This document shows, piece after piece, positions 1 to 12,044 of a stretch of 64,000 nucleotides of DNA (the stretch's first letter is position 1; each line of letters opens with the position of its first letter). Position numbers and translations under genes: made by a program. The DNA is taken from contig OY829542.1 in assembly GCA_963691705.1 (NCBI GenBank), positions 47,161,002-47,225,001 on the forward strand. The letters are read 5' to 3'. This DNA is from Viola odorata. Lineage: Eukaryota; Streptophyta; Magnoliopsida; Malpighiales; Violaceae. The notes under the pieces were generated by a model. The model was not told the DNA's origin. It searched no databases and worked only from the letters and a program-made list of their open reading frames with translations.

Positions 1-877
1 CCCAGGCCCATTACTTTGTGGATCAGCAAGAGTTAGGGTTACAGACTTACAGTGGGCTGCGCATGGGGCAGTGAGGAGAAAATTTGGTAAAAGATTTAAG
101 GGTGTACAAAAAATCGAGCTAAATCGGATGGACCAAATGATTGGTGGTGATGTATCATTTCATAAACCAACTCATGAACCCTTTGTTGGTAGAAAGAATT
201 TTTCAAAAAAAATTAGAAAAAATTAAAATGGGTAAGAACGGTAAACCGACCTAATTAAAGTACAAGTTCAACCCCTTTCTTTCTCCTTCATTTCTTGAAT
301 GTTTCTTCAATAGAAACTCCTTGAAGCTTGGAACCTTTGCTTTTTTGAGCTTTCTATCGGTACTAGTTTGCATTGAAATTGTCCCATGATATTTTTTATT
401 AGTTTACACTAATATTTTATTAATTCATATAAAAGTGGTATAATTTTTTTTAAATAAATCACTTCTAAAATTAAACGATTTATCCATAAAATATTTATTT
501 ACTTCAATTAAACATGATAACTAACATATAATACGGGTGTAATTTTTCCATATAGGTTTGTTCTAGGAATTAGGACAATGGCTGCGGCGTTTAAGAAACA
601 ATTATTATGCAATTTTATTTTGAAATTTGATGAGAATTTAAAATTTAAAAGATTTCGAACCGGCCGACCCAATCCTCAATATTAGCTGCCCTTCAACAAA
701 ATACATACCTATTTGACGTCAATTTTACCTTGACTGCTGCTACCTAGCTGGACTATATAGAAAAGCAAAGAAACTCTGATAAGAAAACATCAAACATGGT
801 TATCCTAAATGTCGTCTCTCAAATTATAATTTATTCCTTAATAAGTCGACCGAGTGCGAAGAAGATTATTCTTTTTT
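1..877. other. Intergenic, downstream of the IDD gene
   Basis: AT-rich DNA with no supported coding region. It lies 3' of the minus-strand IDD gene and should contain that gene's 3' UTR near 800-877. A 60-codon open frame at 796-978 overlaps the end of the IDD coding sequence on the opposite strand and resembles nothing I recognise. Confidence 0.6.
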
Positions 878-2491
878 TCACCACTCTGAGTGCAAATTCT
901 GCAAGTTTTGCTGCTGTGCAGCATTTGTGTATCCTAACCCCATTATACTTCCCTCGTAGCTTCTTTTCCTCCCTGTAGTTGAAATTCCAGGTGGTTCCAC
1001 TCCTAGAAAATCCACAGTCATCTTTTCTCCTCCTCCTCCTATGTATTCCCCTCCAATTCTATGAACACCATTTCCATTTCCATTTCCAGATTGCATAATT
1101 AAAGAGGACTCAAACAATCCAGCCTCATAAGTTTCTGCATCTCCCATGTATAACAGATTGCTCATATTTGCAGCAGGATGTCCTGAAACTTCCTGGACTG
1201 ACCCGGTTGAGTTCATGCTGCTTGTAGAGTATCCAGTAAACCCTCGTAGGAGGATCGGCGCCATCGAGCTATCGCTGCTGATCCTGGCACCCATTTCAGC
1301 AGCTTTCTGCAGTAGGGCTGTTGCAGATGTGAAATTGGAGCCAATTGACATTGGAGAAGTGTTTGATCCATCTAAGGAGGTAAAAGAAGCTTTTGGGTTT
1401 AGATTGTTTTGCATCATCATCCCAGCTGAGTTCAAAGATAATGATTGCATGAGTGAAGTAGTGTCTATGTTGTTCTCACCAGAAACTGTCAGGTTCATCA
1501 TAGAGCTCTTGTTAGAGCCGGAATCCGAGCTGGGAACAGATGAAGTGAACATCTGATCACCTCCTGTTACAGCCAGGTTTTGCTTCACTTTGTAATTTTC
1601 CTCTGCCAGTGCATCACAAAAAGCTCTATGTGTCACAAAGCTGTCTTTCCTGCAAAAAACAGGAAAAAGTAGAGAATTTTTACCATTGCAATTTGCAAAC
1701 ACAAACAAAAAAGAAGAATAACTGAATTAGGTAGAATTTATGAAAAAGATCTTTACCTTGAAAAGATTGTGCCACAATCGCAGCGATATTCTCTAGTTCC
1801 ACAGATCTTGGTATGTGCTTTCCAATCTGATTGAACAGCGTAACGTTTCGCGCATTTATCGCACTTCCATTTCTTTTCTCCATGTTTTCTGCAGAAGTGT
1901 TTCTTTATGCCTGTTAAGTCACCTAGAGCCCTGCTAGGGTCATGATGGACACAAGTTGGCTCAGGACAGACAAAAACCCTTTTCTTAACTTGTGTTGTAG
2001 GTCTTTGCTTGAGTTTCCAGGGCAGGTTGTGTCCTCTCCTGTGCAGCTGAAGATTCTGATCTCTCTGGAATCCTTTGTGGCACACCTCACATACGTACCT
2101 ATTTGTCGCCATCAAAGTCCTAGGAGACAGTGCAACAACCTCTGCATCTGGGTCTGAAAACAAACATTTCAAACACAAAACTAGGCATGTTAAGTAGCAA
2201 ATTCTGTAACAAAGTCCGAAACTTTAGGGCCCAACCATGCTGGAACGGAGTAGTCTCATTCGAGGAACAGTATTGTAGTGCGTAAACAAAAAATATAAGA
2301 AAGAAAAAATGAAGCAGGTTTTGGTTGCCTGGATTTCCTGGAAGATTTCTTTTCTTCTTCGAGGCGGAAGAGGTTATAGGAGCCGAGCTATCACCATTTT
2401 CGTTAGGATTAGGACTGCCATTAGAGGATTGGGAGATAATGGTGCTTTGGAACTGTTCATCCTCATCAAATTCATGAGAAAACTTGGACAT
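878..2491 (-). CDS. INDETERMINATE DOMAIN (IDD) C2H2 zinc-finger transcription factor
   Basis: Predicted nuclear DNA-binding transcription factor of 443 aa. Coding exons are 2491-2329, 2153-1757 and 1649-878; the phases join cleanly. Residues about 44-53 carry the basic motif KKKRNLPGNP that opens the ID domain. Four fingers follow: C2H2 at 76-96 (CEVCHKGF...), a long C2H2 at 117-145, C2HC at 152-172 and C2HC at 179-198. The linker HRRGHNLPWKLKQR and the block GEKKWKCDKCAKRYAVQSDW are hallmarks of the family. The C-terminal part has SATALLQKAAEMG-like and VDFLG motifs, which in IDD proteins mediate contacts with GRAS or co-repressor proteins. The start at 2491 is chosen because it gives a family-like N-terminus; an in-frame ATG at 2620 exists. 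Intron 1 uses a GC donor. The family is known for roles in root patterning, gibberellin signalling and flowering; which IDD member this is cannot be decided here. Confidence 0.93.
2327..2328 (-). other. Non-canonical GC splice donor of IDD intron 1
   Basis: On the minus strand exon 1 ends ...AATCCAG and the intron begins GCAACC; the acceptor TTTTCAG is at 2154-2160. Only this junction joins the KKKRNLPGNP motif in phase to DPDAEV, the order seen throughout IDD proteins. The nearest GT downstream would insert a foreign phenylalanine-rich stretch. GC-AG introns are a known minor class in plants. Confidence 0.75.
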
Positions 2492-3573
2492 TTTTTTTGG
2501 AATTCTCTGGTGTTTTACACTTTGTTGGGGAGGTGGGGAGCTAGTAATATATGCCGAGAGAAGGTAGAGAGGTTTAGGTAGCAGACAAAAAGAAGAAATT
2601 CCATTCCATTCCAACATCAATCAAAGACCAAAGTCCATGTAAAAAAATATATTAAGACTTGAATAGGAATTCTCTTGACAGCAACATTTTCAATTAAATA
2701 AAAACCACATTAGCTGCTTCTACTTGTCATCTTTCTTGATAAAAACTGGCGATCAGCTTGTTCTTCCAAGAAATGCCCTTCTTGGGTGCTTAAATTACCA
2801 AGATTTTGTTTAAAAAACCATAGTAATGATTTACAGTGATCAAATAGGGAGCTGCCGTATCGATCTTGACATGGAAGAATTAGTTGAGGATGGACAGACA
2901 AACTGAAGAAGACACAGAAGTGAAAGACAAAAGAAGAGATCCGTATAAAGAGACAAGTTTGGCCTACTGTAATAATTTAATGCAACTATAATCAATCTGT
3001 TAGTGCCTATACCTACTTCCACAAATCCACTTGGATGCCCTTTGTCAATCCAAATTCATGTGTTTGTCATTTCTAATTTGTCATCACCTTTAACGCGTTT
3101 GAACAAGTTTCCTCCCAAATGTCTACCAAGGGGAAACATTTCTCGACAAGGGGGAGCAGCGGAGGTGAGACTCAAGTCTTACTAGTACTTCACCATCAGC
3201 AGACAACCACTAAGCTACATGCCTAACGGCTATCAAAGGTTACCTAGAAAACTATAACACCCTTTCATTGGAAAAACTTTGCAAGAATTTGAAATGTACA
3301 CATGAAGAAGACCAGTGTAGTGTTCAGTAAAAGAGTATATTTCATTGACATCTATAATCATTATATAATCAGTAATGAAGTTCCACATCATTATTGTTCA
3401 CATACTAGCTTTTACAACTTAGGCAGGAATTATACATTTCAATCATCCAAAGAAAAGCAAACATGCAATAGAAAGCTTATTAGCTATTACTATATGTACC
3501 TTTCCTTCCCCAGCACAAATTCTTTAGTTACTGCTGTCTATGCAACACATGCCTTTTAGGGCAGCTTTTCGTA
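2492..3573. other. Intergenic between IDD and HAK genes
   Basis: About 1.1 kb between two minus-strand genes. It should hold the 5' UTR and promoter of the IDD gene and the 3' UTR of the HAK gene. Short open frames here match no family I recognise. Confidence 0.5.
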
Positions 3574-6500
3574 TCAGATCTCGTATACCATACCGACCCT
3601 GAGGAGACAGGTCCTAGGGATTGCAAATTTCTCTCCTTGTTTGAAGTTTCTCCTCAGGAAACTATACACATGGTTAACGACGATCTTCTTGAACATGGAC
3701 GAGTCCGGTTCTGCCACCACTTCTGCTTCTCCAAGTAGATAAACCACACCTCTATCCATTGCTCTCTGCACAAACTGCATCTCTTCTTCAGCAGTACCCC
3801 CCGGGGCTGCAGCAGGGACAATTCTGCCAGAAGAATGTGTTGATGAAACACGGGGTGCACGAAATGATTGAATGGAAGTTGATGAAGCGCGACTTAGATT
3901 GTTTGGCTGCATAGTCTCCTCACTATGAACTGCTGATCCTCCTACTTTTCCATCTTTTACCAGTAGAGAGGAACGCTGGAGGTTCTCCACCTCAGTGATT
4001 GGTTCGGTGTTTCCCCCTAGTTCCTGAACAAAGTGCTCCTGGCGAATGAAGTCTTTCAAGTTTTCCACCAACTGTCGCTCAAACACTTTATGATCCTCTT
4101 TTACATCATTGTATCCATACCTCACAATACATCGGAACATCCTGTTCTCTCTTGGCTCAACTTGACGGAACAAGAATCGCTCTTTGGGAGCTACTTTGCT
4201 GATTGGAATAGACTTGATTGAAACAAACACAAGAACGGAATGCAGGGAAGGTATATTGGAAACAAAGTGAGGGAATATAGGAGGAATGCCTTGTACAAGC
4301 TCAGAATACAAAAGTCCTATTCCTGGCATTCTGCTTACGTTCGTGTTCGCGACCAATCCTCTTACGGATTCATTAGACACCTTGTTGTTAAGCTCATACA
4401 TATACCTTTCTTTGTGCACATAATGCCATATCCCCATGATTATCATCAGGAAGAGAGAAAATGCCAGGGGAAGATAACCACCTTCGGAGAATTTGTAGAG
4501 GACAGCTGATAGATACACGCACTCTATGAGCCCAAATACTCCGAAGAACATAGCAATCCACACCATCTTTACCTTCCAAATGAAAAGCATTATAAGCGTA
4601 AGCATACAAGTTGTGATTACCATAACAGCAACCACAGCAATTCCTGCATCAACAGAAGTTTTGTTATTTTCTTTCTGATGAAATATATATATTTTATTGT
4701 TAACACAATTGAGCTTCTACGGACAAACATCTATGCAGTGAACTTACCATATGCATGGCCGATACTTGTACTGTCCCGGAATACCAAAGTAACCATAACA
4801 CAAGCAATCATAAGCATATAGTTGACCTCAGGAATGTAAACCTGCCCCTCGTACTTTGCAGAAGTGTGAACAACCTTAACGCTCGGAAAACAACCAAGAC
4901 TCAAGGATTGAGAAACAATTGCAAATGCCCCAGATATCATGGCTTGACTGGCAATAATTGCAGCTCCTACTGCAACAACAAATGTTGGCCAGTATAATGG
5001 ATCTGCATAACGATCACAGAACATCTTTAAAATTGTTGCTCATGATAAACCTTTTCGCACAAAGTATTTTAGCCACAGCACACAATCTGTTGGCATATGA
5101 CGAGTGGTGAACACGCACCTGGTACAGACTTATAGAACGTCTTAGATACATCATTTGGGAATTTGGTAAGGTAAGCTGCCTGCCCACTATATGCAGCTAA
5201 CAGTGAAGGAAACACAATGCCGGAAAAACTAATCTGTCATCGAAAAGTTCCAAGAGGAAAGAAGAAAAAAAATGTTAACAGGTCCAACAGGATTAAGTTA
5301 TTCATTCTCAAGGGAAAGAAATTGGGAAACCCATAGTATATTTTACCTGAATTGCTCTCACATTAAAGTGACCCAAATCAGCAAACATAGCTTCAGTTCC
5401 TGTTTATGAACAAATTTGATAAGCTTAGTAATTGAAGGAAAGACATTGAAAAGAAATCTAGAACATATTATATACCCATTACTCACCAGTAATGCATAAA
5501 ACAATCCCGCCAAGGGAAACCCATGCTTCTTTTCCATTTCTATTGAAGTAATCTACAATGTACTGGGGATTGATGGCGCGCAACACACCGACATCATATT
5601 TGAACAGATTGTAGAGACCGATGAGACTTATGAACGTAAACCATAACAAGACAATTGGAGCGAATCCACTGCCAACCTTGTCAGTCCCAAATCTTTGAAC
5701 AGAGAACAGAACAATCAAGATTGCTACTGAAATTCCCACAACAGCTCCTGGAAAATTACAACAAACAGTTTAAAATGCCAAGTTGTAATCAAAATTGAGT
5801 GCGACTCGTGACCTGACCCTTTCTGTCTTGCTGGGAATACAACGGAGCTACAGGCTCATTGCTGAAATTTTCCGATGCTTCATAAAATAAAAAAACAAAC
5901 CTTGGCCAAGAGCGGAGATCCCGCTCACTGCAGAAAGCACTGCAAGACAGAAAATGAGGCATATAGTAAGTAAAAGTATTATTAAGTATAGTTCATCAAT
6001 GAAAGATTATTCTTTTTTGCGATTAAAGAATGTATAAACCTGAAATGGAAGGAGTGAGAACTCCATCTCCAATAACCATGGCAGTGCCAAGGATAGTGAT
6101 TATGAAAAGTATGAGTTTCAAGATTGGACTAGACTCGAGCTTGTTTTTTATCAGCTCTGCCCTCCTCAACTGATTGGATGGAATGTCAAGTTTATAGTTG
6201 GAGAGATGAATATCCTCCGGTAGATCATTTGGGATCAAACCCACCTTCGCCGATCGGCATATCAAAGAATACATAGCAAATGTTCCACCTACATTCTCAA
6301 TCAACAATACCATAAGCATGCATGATACCATAATAATTATTCTGTAAATTAATTCCTCGTGTAAATAAATAGTATAAATTAAATTAATATTTTTTTTTTC
6401 ATTATGGAGGATTTAGTTCTCATGTGAATAACATTTTCATAACAGGAAAAACAATATTGTAAGACTTTTGCTTCATCAAATGCTTAACAGACTTTGTGCA

Positions 6501-7351
6501 ACTTAAGTATTTCATTTATTTGTTAAAGAGTACTTGTCTTCCTAATTAGTCAACATGGTTTTAATAAAAGAATAAAACTCCAATCTCTTGATTTTGATGA
6601 TGCAAGAACCACTTTTGATTTCATCATCTACCATTTTATACATTTCCTAAAGAAAATGAGTTTAGGAAGTTTTTTTTAAATACCGTACATTTGTTTATTA
6701 AAAAATAATTTTTAATGAGACTCAATATGACAATACACATTAATTCAGATTAAAATAAGATCTTTATAGCCGATTATACAGATGAAGTGAATAAGTAAAT
6801 GATAACTTCACCTAATAATTTCTCCAAATCTTTGGTAAATAATCGATTAATTAAGAGATACTAAGTTTGGAAAATTACTCACCATCGCCATTATCATTGG
6901 CCCACAAGACGATGAACACGTACTTGATCATGGGGACTAGGATTATGGTGTAGAAGATGAGTGACAAAACCCCAAGCACGTCGTCTGTTTTTTGAATGCC
7001 ATTTGTAAAAGTGCTCGAAAATACATAGAGTGGAGAGGTTCCTATATCTCCATACACCACTCCAATACTCTGAAACGCCAACCTCAACGTCTTCTGCCAA
7101 CTACCCTGCAATTCACGCAAAAGATTTATTCAAGCAAACTAAGAAAATCATTAAGTAGTGTAATTAAATACTTGATTGATTTTTACCTTTGAGAAATGGG
7201 CAGAGGACATGGAAATTGCTCCAGCTTCCAAATTGAGGGAGTCGACACGACGTAGTTTTGCCCATGAAACCTTCCTCTCTTTGAACTTCGTTTCAGCTTC
7301 TGCTGGTTCTGTATTTTCTTCTGCTGTTCTGGCTTGGTTTGTTTCCTCCAT
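3574..7351 (-). CDS. HAK5: HAK/KUP/KT potassium transporter, HAK5-like
   Basis: High-affinity K+ uptake transporter (K+ with H+), predicted in the plasma membrane, 809 aa. Nine coding exons with GT-AG introns: 7351-7187, 7105-6883, 6288-6040, 5939-5901, 5747-5487, 5399-5347, 5233-5119, 5002-4748, 4643-3574; all phases close. A hydrophilic N-terminus of about 60 residues precedes the family signature [13 protein letters not shown] (residues 70-82). Many hydrophobic segments follow, with family blocks such as [12 protein letters not shown] and [16 protein letters not shown] cytosolic tail of about 300 residues ends in VGMVYEI. The overall sequence and the tail block [15 protein letters not shown] match cluster I (HAK5 type), which is usually induced in roots by K+ starvation. 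I see no break or missing motif. The family is certain; orthology to Arabidopsis HAK5 is likely but not proven. Confidence 0.95.
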
Positions 7352-8923
7352 TTCTTCTCACTGCAGCTCTCGTTATTCGTTTATGCAAATGTGCATGTTC
7401 TGCTTTGGATTTATAGGCACAAAAGTCAGAAACGATGATGTATGTTAAGTGGCAAAAAAAATGATTCCTTAAAACATCTTAGTATCATTTATAATTTATT
7501 ATTTTTGGTAATCTCATCTGTTTCTGTTGACATTCTCTAATGTATAATTGTTTTATTATAAACTAATGTCAGATCTAATGTTCAATGTATAGTAGACAGC
7601 TTTGTGTTTATTATAATCTAATGTATAATTGTTACCAGAAAAAATTATAATGTCGTTTACTTGTTAATATAATATGAAAAATAATAAGAAGTTAAGGAGT
7701 TGAGAAGTAAATAAAAATAAAATCATTTACTAAACCTTAAATTATTGCAATAATTGGGAATATTTTGAGAAATTATTAAGAATATTAATCAATAATAGTT
7801 TATGAAATTATTGAGCTATATATAATCAATAAATTTAGACACCCGTGCGCTGTCTCCTCTGTAGAAGACTAGAAGTGGACAACATGGTTGAAAACTGTAA
7901 TTCTACAGCTACATTTGTTGCTGCCTACCCTTTTCTTAACCCGAAATTTCAGATATCAAAATAATGATTAATTTTAGTTGAAAATTACAATCTTCCAAAA
8001 TGTAAGAAAATATATATAACTTATTAGGTGATATTATTTACGAAATAATTATTGAAAAATGTAAAAAGAGTAAAAAGAGATTAATTAATCACCTTGAAAC
8101 TTTAAAGTAGACATTTGAAAAAGATTTTTTTTAACCCCAACTAGTCAGCTAAAAAATGTAAATAGAAAATTAATCACTGTGAAGGTTGGATTCGCAAGTT
8201 AATTAATTGTGTATTTTTTATAATCAAATATTCGGAAGTCAATGCTTTGTTTTCTATTATACTCCGTATTATTTTGTCTTAAACAATCAGCGATAACATA
8301 AAAATTAACAATAATTAAGTTCATGCCTAATCAAGGAAAAGGTCTAATACAATAGTTAATCACCACTTTACATTATTATTATTAGCGATGATTTATGATT
8401 TTTAATTGTTTTTTTACCCAAATTTGGCATTCACTATTCACTTTCGTCTATCAAGTAGGATTAAAAATGATACTCGAATTCAAGATATTTAGATCTTTTT
8501 ATCCATACTTTAAAGGAAGTAAATTATAATCAGAGCCATTCATCAACGTTTGAGAAATTGAGAAACCCTGATTCCTGAAATTGAACTATATTTTATGTAA
8601 TTAATTGCGGAAATAAGTCCTTAGTAAATTATTCTATCAATAGTTTTCCAAGGGCTAACAAGTTCATAGACTAAAAGCCCGTGAAGTGAAGGCCCATAAT
8701 CACTGACCCACTATTTTATAAACTTAAGTTTCGAATTTCAAACGAATTAAAATTTATTAACGAAAGAAAAATGGGATTGATAGTATAGGGAATTCTATTT
8801 ACAATCTGACACAATTGAAACTCAAATAGCTCTTGATGGAAGGAAGAAGAAGAAGAAGCAGCAGCACTGCTAGATGTTGCCCATGGTGAGATGGTATCCT
8901 TGTTGGGTCGATTTGTGTAATAT
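7352..8923. other. Intergenic, HAK promoter side and 3' flank of the B12D-like gene
   Basis: AT-rich DNA with no supported coding region. The part next to 7352 should contain the 5' UTR and promoter of the minus-strand HAK gene. The part below 8924 is the probable 3' UTR of the B12D-like gene. A 78-codon minus-strand frame at 8716-8952 starts inside that gene's last exon in another frame and is rejected. Confidence 0.5.
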
Positions 8924-9105
8924 TCAGCTATGGCGTGGTGGATCAATACCAACCGTCTTGAGTGTTACCGCTTGTCTTGGCCTACAAAGCGAACAAGTAC
9001 AAACAAAATTAATTTATAACGGATAGCCGATTTTTAGATATTAGAATTAGAGGTAATGATAACTAATAAATACAACTAACTTGGTGAATAGGTCAGGATG
9101 GGATT
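8924..9105 (-). pseudogene. B12D/MLRQ-like gene, 3' part (end of exon 2 and exon 3)
   Basis: Severed 3' part of the gene that starts at 35714. Positions 9105-9081 are the last 25 nt of coding exon 2 (encoding HPDLFTK). Donor AA|GTTAGT is at 9080. After an intron, acceptor TTTGTAG at 8982 leads into exon 3, 8981-8924, which encodes a short tail (PRQAVTLKTVGIDPP...) and a TGA stop. Phases agree with exons 1 and 2 on the far side of the insertion. The GGATT at 9101-9105 is one copy of the target-site duplication made by copia-1. Family assignment rests mainly on the 5' part. Confidence 0.65.
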
Positions 9106-9577
9106 TGTTAGAAAATCTGCAAAACAATGTTAGAAAATACAAAGATCGAGTCGCGTAGAAACGCTCGCCCTAAAGGAATTTATTTCCCCTAAGATAAAAC
9201 GATCTCTTTCGATTTGAAAATCGGGAACCAGAACAGTAAAAATTATAGTAACTAGGAAAAAAGCTCTCAATCTTTCTTATGGTGTATTTCTCAAAATGTT
9301 GTGTTTGTTTGATTTGGTTCAAGAGGTGGTATTTATAGGAAGGGAAAAGATCTATACCATTATGGTAGAGATTTAAAGCAATTAAGAATGGTAATTAGGG
9401 AATATATCCGTTCATGGCTGTTGCAAAAATCAATTGCAATTAACCATGAACGTTAATGGGAGAGGATCGTGGCATTGAAGGAAAATACCGTTGCACAAAT
9501 CATGGCATTAAAGGAAAATAGTCATGCCGATCATGCCGTTGCACAATTGCAACCTTTATAATAAATATTTTACAACA
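9106..9577 (-). repeat. copia-1 3' LTR
   Basis: 472 bp, beginning TGTTAGAAAATC and ending TTTTACAACA on the plus strand. It pairs with 34626-35064. By hand alignment the two differ at 17 positions, mostly transitions, and by one 33-bp segment present only here, around the repeated words ggcatt(a/g)aaggaaaat. Confidence 0.95.
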
Positions 9578-10127
9578 ATCCCCCACATATTATAAAGGTT
9601 GATAGTTGGAATTCCTAGTTAATATATATGGAGTATAACTTTTTGAATCTGATGTCTTTTGGACTATGAACCAGACCTAGATACATAAACTTTATCCTTA
9701 CAGAGATAATGGTGAAGTTTAAAACTTCTATGAACCATTAACTCTTTTGCAAGGTAGGGAATTTATTTATCATATTATACCCCCACAATTCTTGCTGTTA
9801 ATGCGGTTTTGCGCGTTTTGGCCATGCGCGTGCCTGTATGTTAATGAATGCTTTAGAGATTACGCCATAATCTCATAGGAGCGGCCCCACTCCACATTCA
9901 TATAGGTGATTTCATCAAGTGTACCCGCAATCAATACACCACCCATAAGGGATATGAAATCATTAAGAGTTCAAAACTCATCCTCTCAATCAATGCAGTT
10001 TAACACTTCTCACACCATAGGAGGGACAATCAATTTCGTGTTAACAGAATTAACAAGCGACTTGTTATTACCCATATGAACCTTCTTCATGGGATCTCCA
10101 ATCACAAAGGTTGGGTTCCCATCACTG
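9578..10127 (-). other. copia-1 3' untranslated region and polypurine tract
   Basis: Non-coding stretch between the pol stop codon and the 3' LTR. The polypurine tract TATGTGGGGGAT abuts the LTR at 9578-9589 (minus strand), the expected place for the plus-strand primer. Nothing else is recognised. Confidence 0.75.
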
Positions 10128-11099
10128 CTAATTTTCCAATATGGCTTTAAGTCTCATTCCCCTCGATGTTTCTTCAATTAATTTTTTACTCAGAGGCTTA
10201 GTCAGAGGATCGGCCAAATTCACTTCTGACTTCACATAATCTATGGAAATAATTCCATCTTTCTGCAGCTGCTTAATCACATTATGCCTTAATCGAATGT
10301 GTCTACTTTTACCATTGTAAGCTCTATTCTTAGCAATGGCTATTGCCGCTTGGCAATCACAATGCATAGACACAGAAGGTGTTGGTTTTATTCCCAATGG
10401 AATATTTGCCAAGAAGTTTCTTAGCCACTCAGCTTCACTACCAGCCAACTCCAGAGCTATAAACTCTGACTCCATAGTTGATCTCGCGATGATCGTTTGT
10501 TTGGCTGATTTCCATGATATTGCACCACCAGCAAGGGTGAATACATATCCACTAGTGGATTTGATCTCATCAGAATCTGAGATCCAATTAGCATCACTGT
10601 ATCCTTCTAATACAGCGGGAAATCCACTATACAGGATACCATAGCTCATGGTTCCTCTCAAATATTTCATTAGTCTGTCTATTGCAAACCAATGCTCTCG
10701 GTTGGGATTATGAGTATATCTACTCAACCTACACACAACATATACTATGTCTGGTCGAGTGAAATTCATCAAATGCAACATACTCTCAATTGTCTGTGCA
10801 TACTCACGTTGAGCTACAGGCTCCCCTTTATTTTTCTTTAATTGGATATAAGTATCATAAGGAGTACTCAGAGGAGTGACATTAAAATGTCCATACTTCT
10901 TAAGAAGTTTCTCAACATAGTGTTCCTGTGATAGCATTATGCTGTCACCTTTCCTTATGATCTTTACCCCTAAAATCACACTTGCCTCCCCCATATCTTT
11001 CATATCAAATTTTGAGGCAAGGAAAGACTTTGTTTTACACACTACCTCAAGAGTAGTTCCAAAAATAAGCATGTAATCCACATATAAACATATAATCAC
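10128..11099 (-). pseudogene. copia-1 pol, 3' part: end of reverse transcriptase and RNase H
   Basis: Open frame continuing the polyprotein cut at 32285 by gypsy-1. It starts in the RT palm and covers the RT thumb/connection ([19 protein letters not shown]) and a copia RNase H ([46 protein letters not shown]), ending ILEN-stop at 10128. The RT active-site box reads YVDY where active elements have YVDD, so the second catalytic Asp is replaced (minus-strand codon TAC). This frame is otherwise uninterrupted. Confidence 0.9.
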
Positions 11100-11795
11100 T
11101 GTTGATACCCGAATTTTGACGCCATTTTTACTTAATTTTAGCATTTCTGTCAATACTGTCATTTTTACTTAAATTACAGTCGTCTGTAGTTAAGTTACTG
11201 TCGCTAGCATTTTTAGGGTTTTCCTCGCATTTTAGCATCATCGTTAGCTTCGTCAGCTTTCGGAAATCGCGCTTTTAATTTTTCGGCAAGTATTTTCATT
11301 ATTATTATCATTATTATTTTTAGCCTTAAAACTCACATTTTTGACTATCCGGCAGTCGTTTACTAGTTTTTTCTTCGTTTTAGGTCATCCCATGGATTTT
11401 AGGATTTTTAATATTTTAGCGCATTTTTTAGTATTTTTATTTTTTATTATTATTTTTGTTCGAGCTTTTATTGGACCCGAGTAAGTTCGCTCGGACAATA
11501 GCTTGACTTTAAAATTTTTTCCATCAACTAGTTGCTAGATTTTTTTCTGGTCGCAACGGTCTACAGCGTTTCGCGTAATTTTCGGTGTAACGCTTTATTT
11601 TTTTGTTCCCGCGTTTCGCGTCTTTGAACACTAAAATAAACGCGTTAAACGAGAAATTATCGTCATTCGCTGTAGACGGTTAAAACCGTCGTATTTTTCT
11701 CTACGCGCCAGTACCTTCGGCTCGAAAAGTCGGAACGTTTGCTCGCCGGATCCGGCTCGAGGCTATTTAAATCAGATGAAAGGCCATTTGATCAT

Positions 11796-11841
11796 GGCCA
11801 TTGATCTGGTCAACCAAGGAAAGTCAACCAGATCAATGGCC
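11796..11841 (+). promoter_or_regulatory. 15-bp-stem inverted repeat in the gypsy-1 LTR promoter block
   Basis: Arms ggccattgatctggt (11796-11810) and accagatcaatggcc (11827-11841) are perfect complements around a 16-nt loop. The same structure is intact in the other two LTRs of this family (28300-28345 and 62880-62925). A second palindrome, acatgcataatgcatgt, follows at about 11851-11867 in this LTR. It lies about 200 bp upstream of the TATA box; a role as a protein-binding site is inference. Confidence 0.7.
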
Positions 11842-12036
11842 CTTGAATTAACATGCATAATGCATGTGAACAGTGCCAAGAGAATTCTCAGCCACGAGCC
11901 CGCCCGAGCCAACTGCTCTCATCACAGCCACGTCTTCGTCCGAGCCCCTAGCCGTAGCCCCTAGCTCCGCCATCATCACAGCCGGCCCTTCCTCCACGCG
12001 CAGCCCGCGTCCGGCCACCACGCGGCTGCTTTCGGC

Positions 12037-12044
12037 TATAAATA
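12037..12044 (+). promoter_or_regulatory. Probable TATA box of the gypsy-1 5' LTR
   Basis: TATAAATA sits inside the perfect palindrome cggctataaatagccg. Equivalent boxes occur at 28541-28548 (3' LTR) and 63125-63132 (third LTR). The position after the GC-rich palindromic block and before the repeat arrays fits the U3 promoter; transcription would start some 30 bp downstream. Confidence 0.65.

Noticed and set aside
1146..1556. 136-codon plus-strand frame
   Set aside because: Antisense shadow of IDD exon 3.
8716..8952. 78-codon minus-strand frame
   Set aside because: Starts in exon 3 of the B12D-like gene in a different frame and runs into its 3' UTR.
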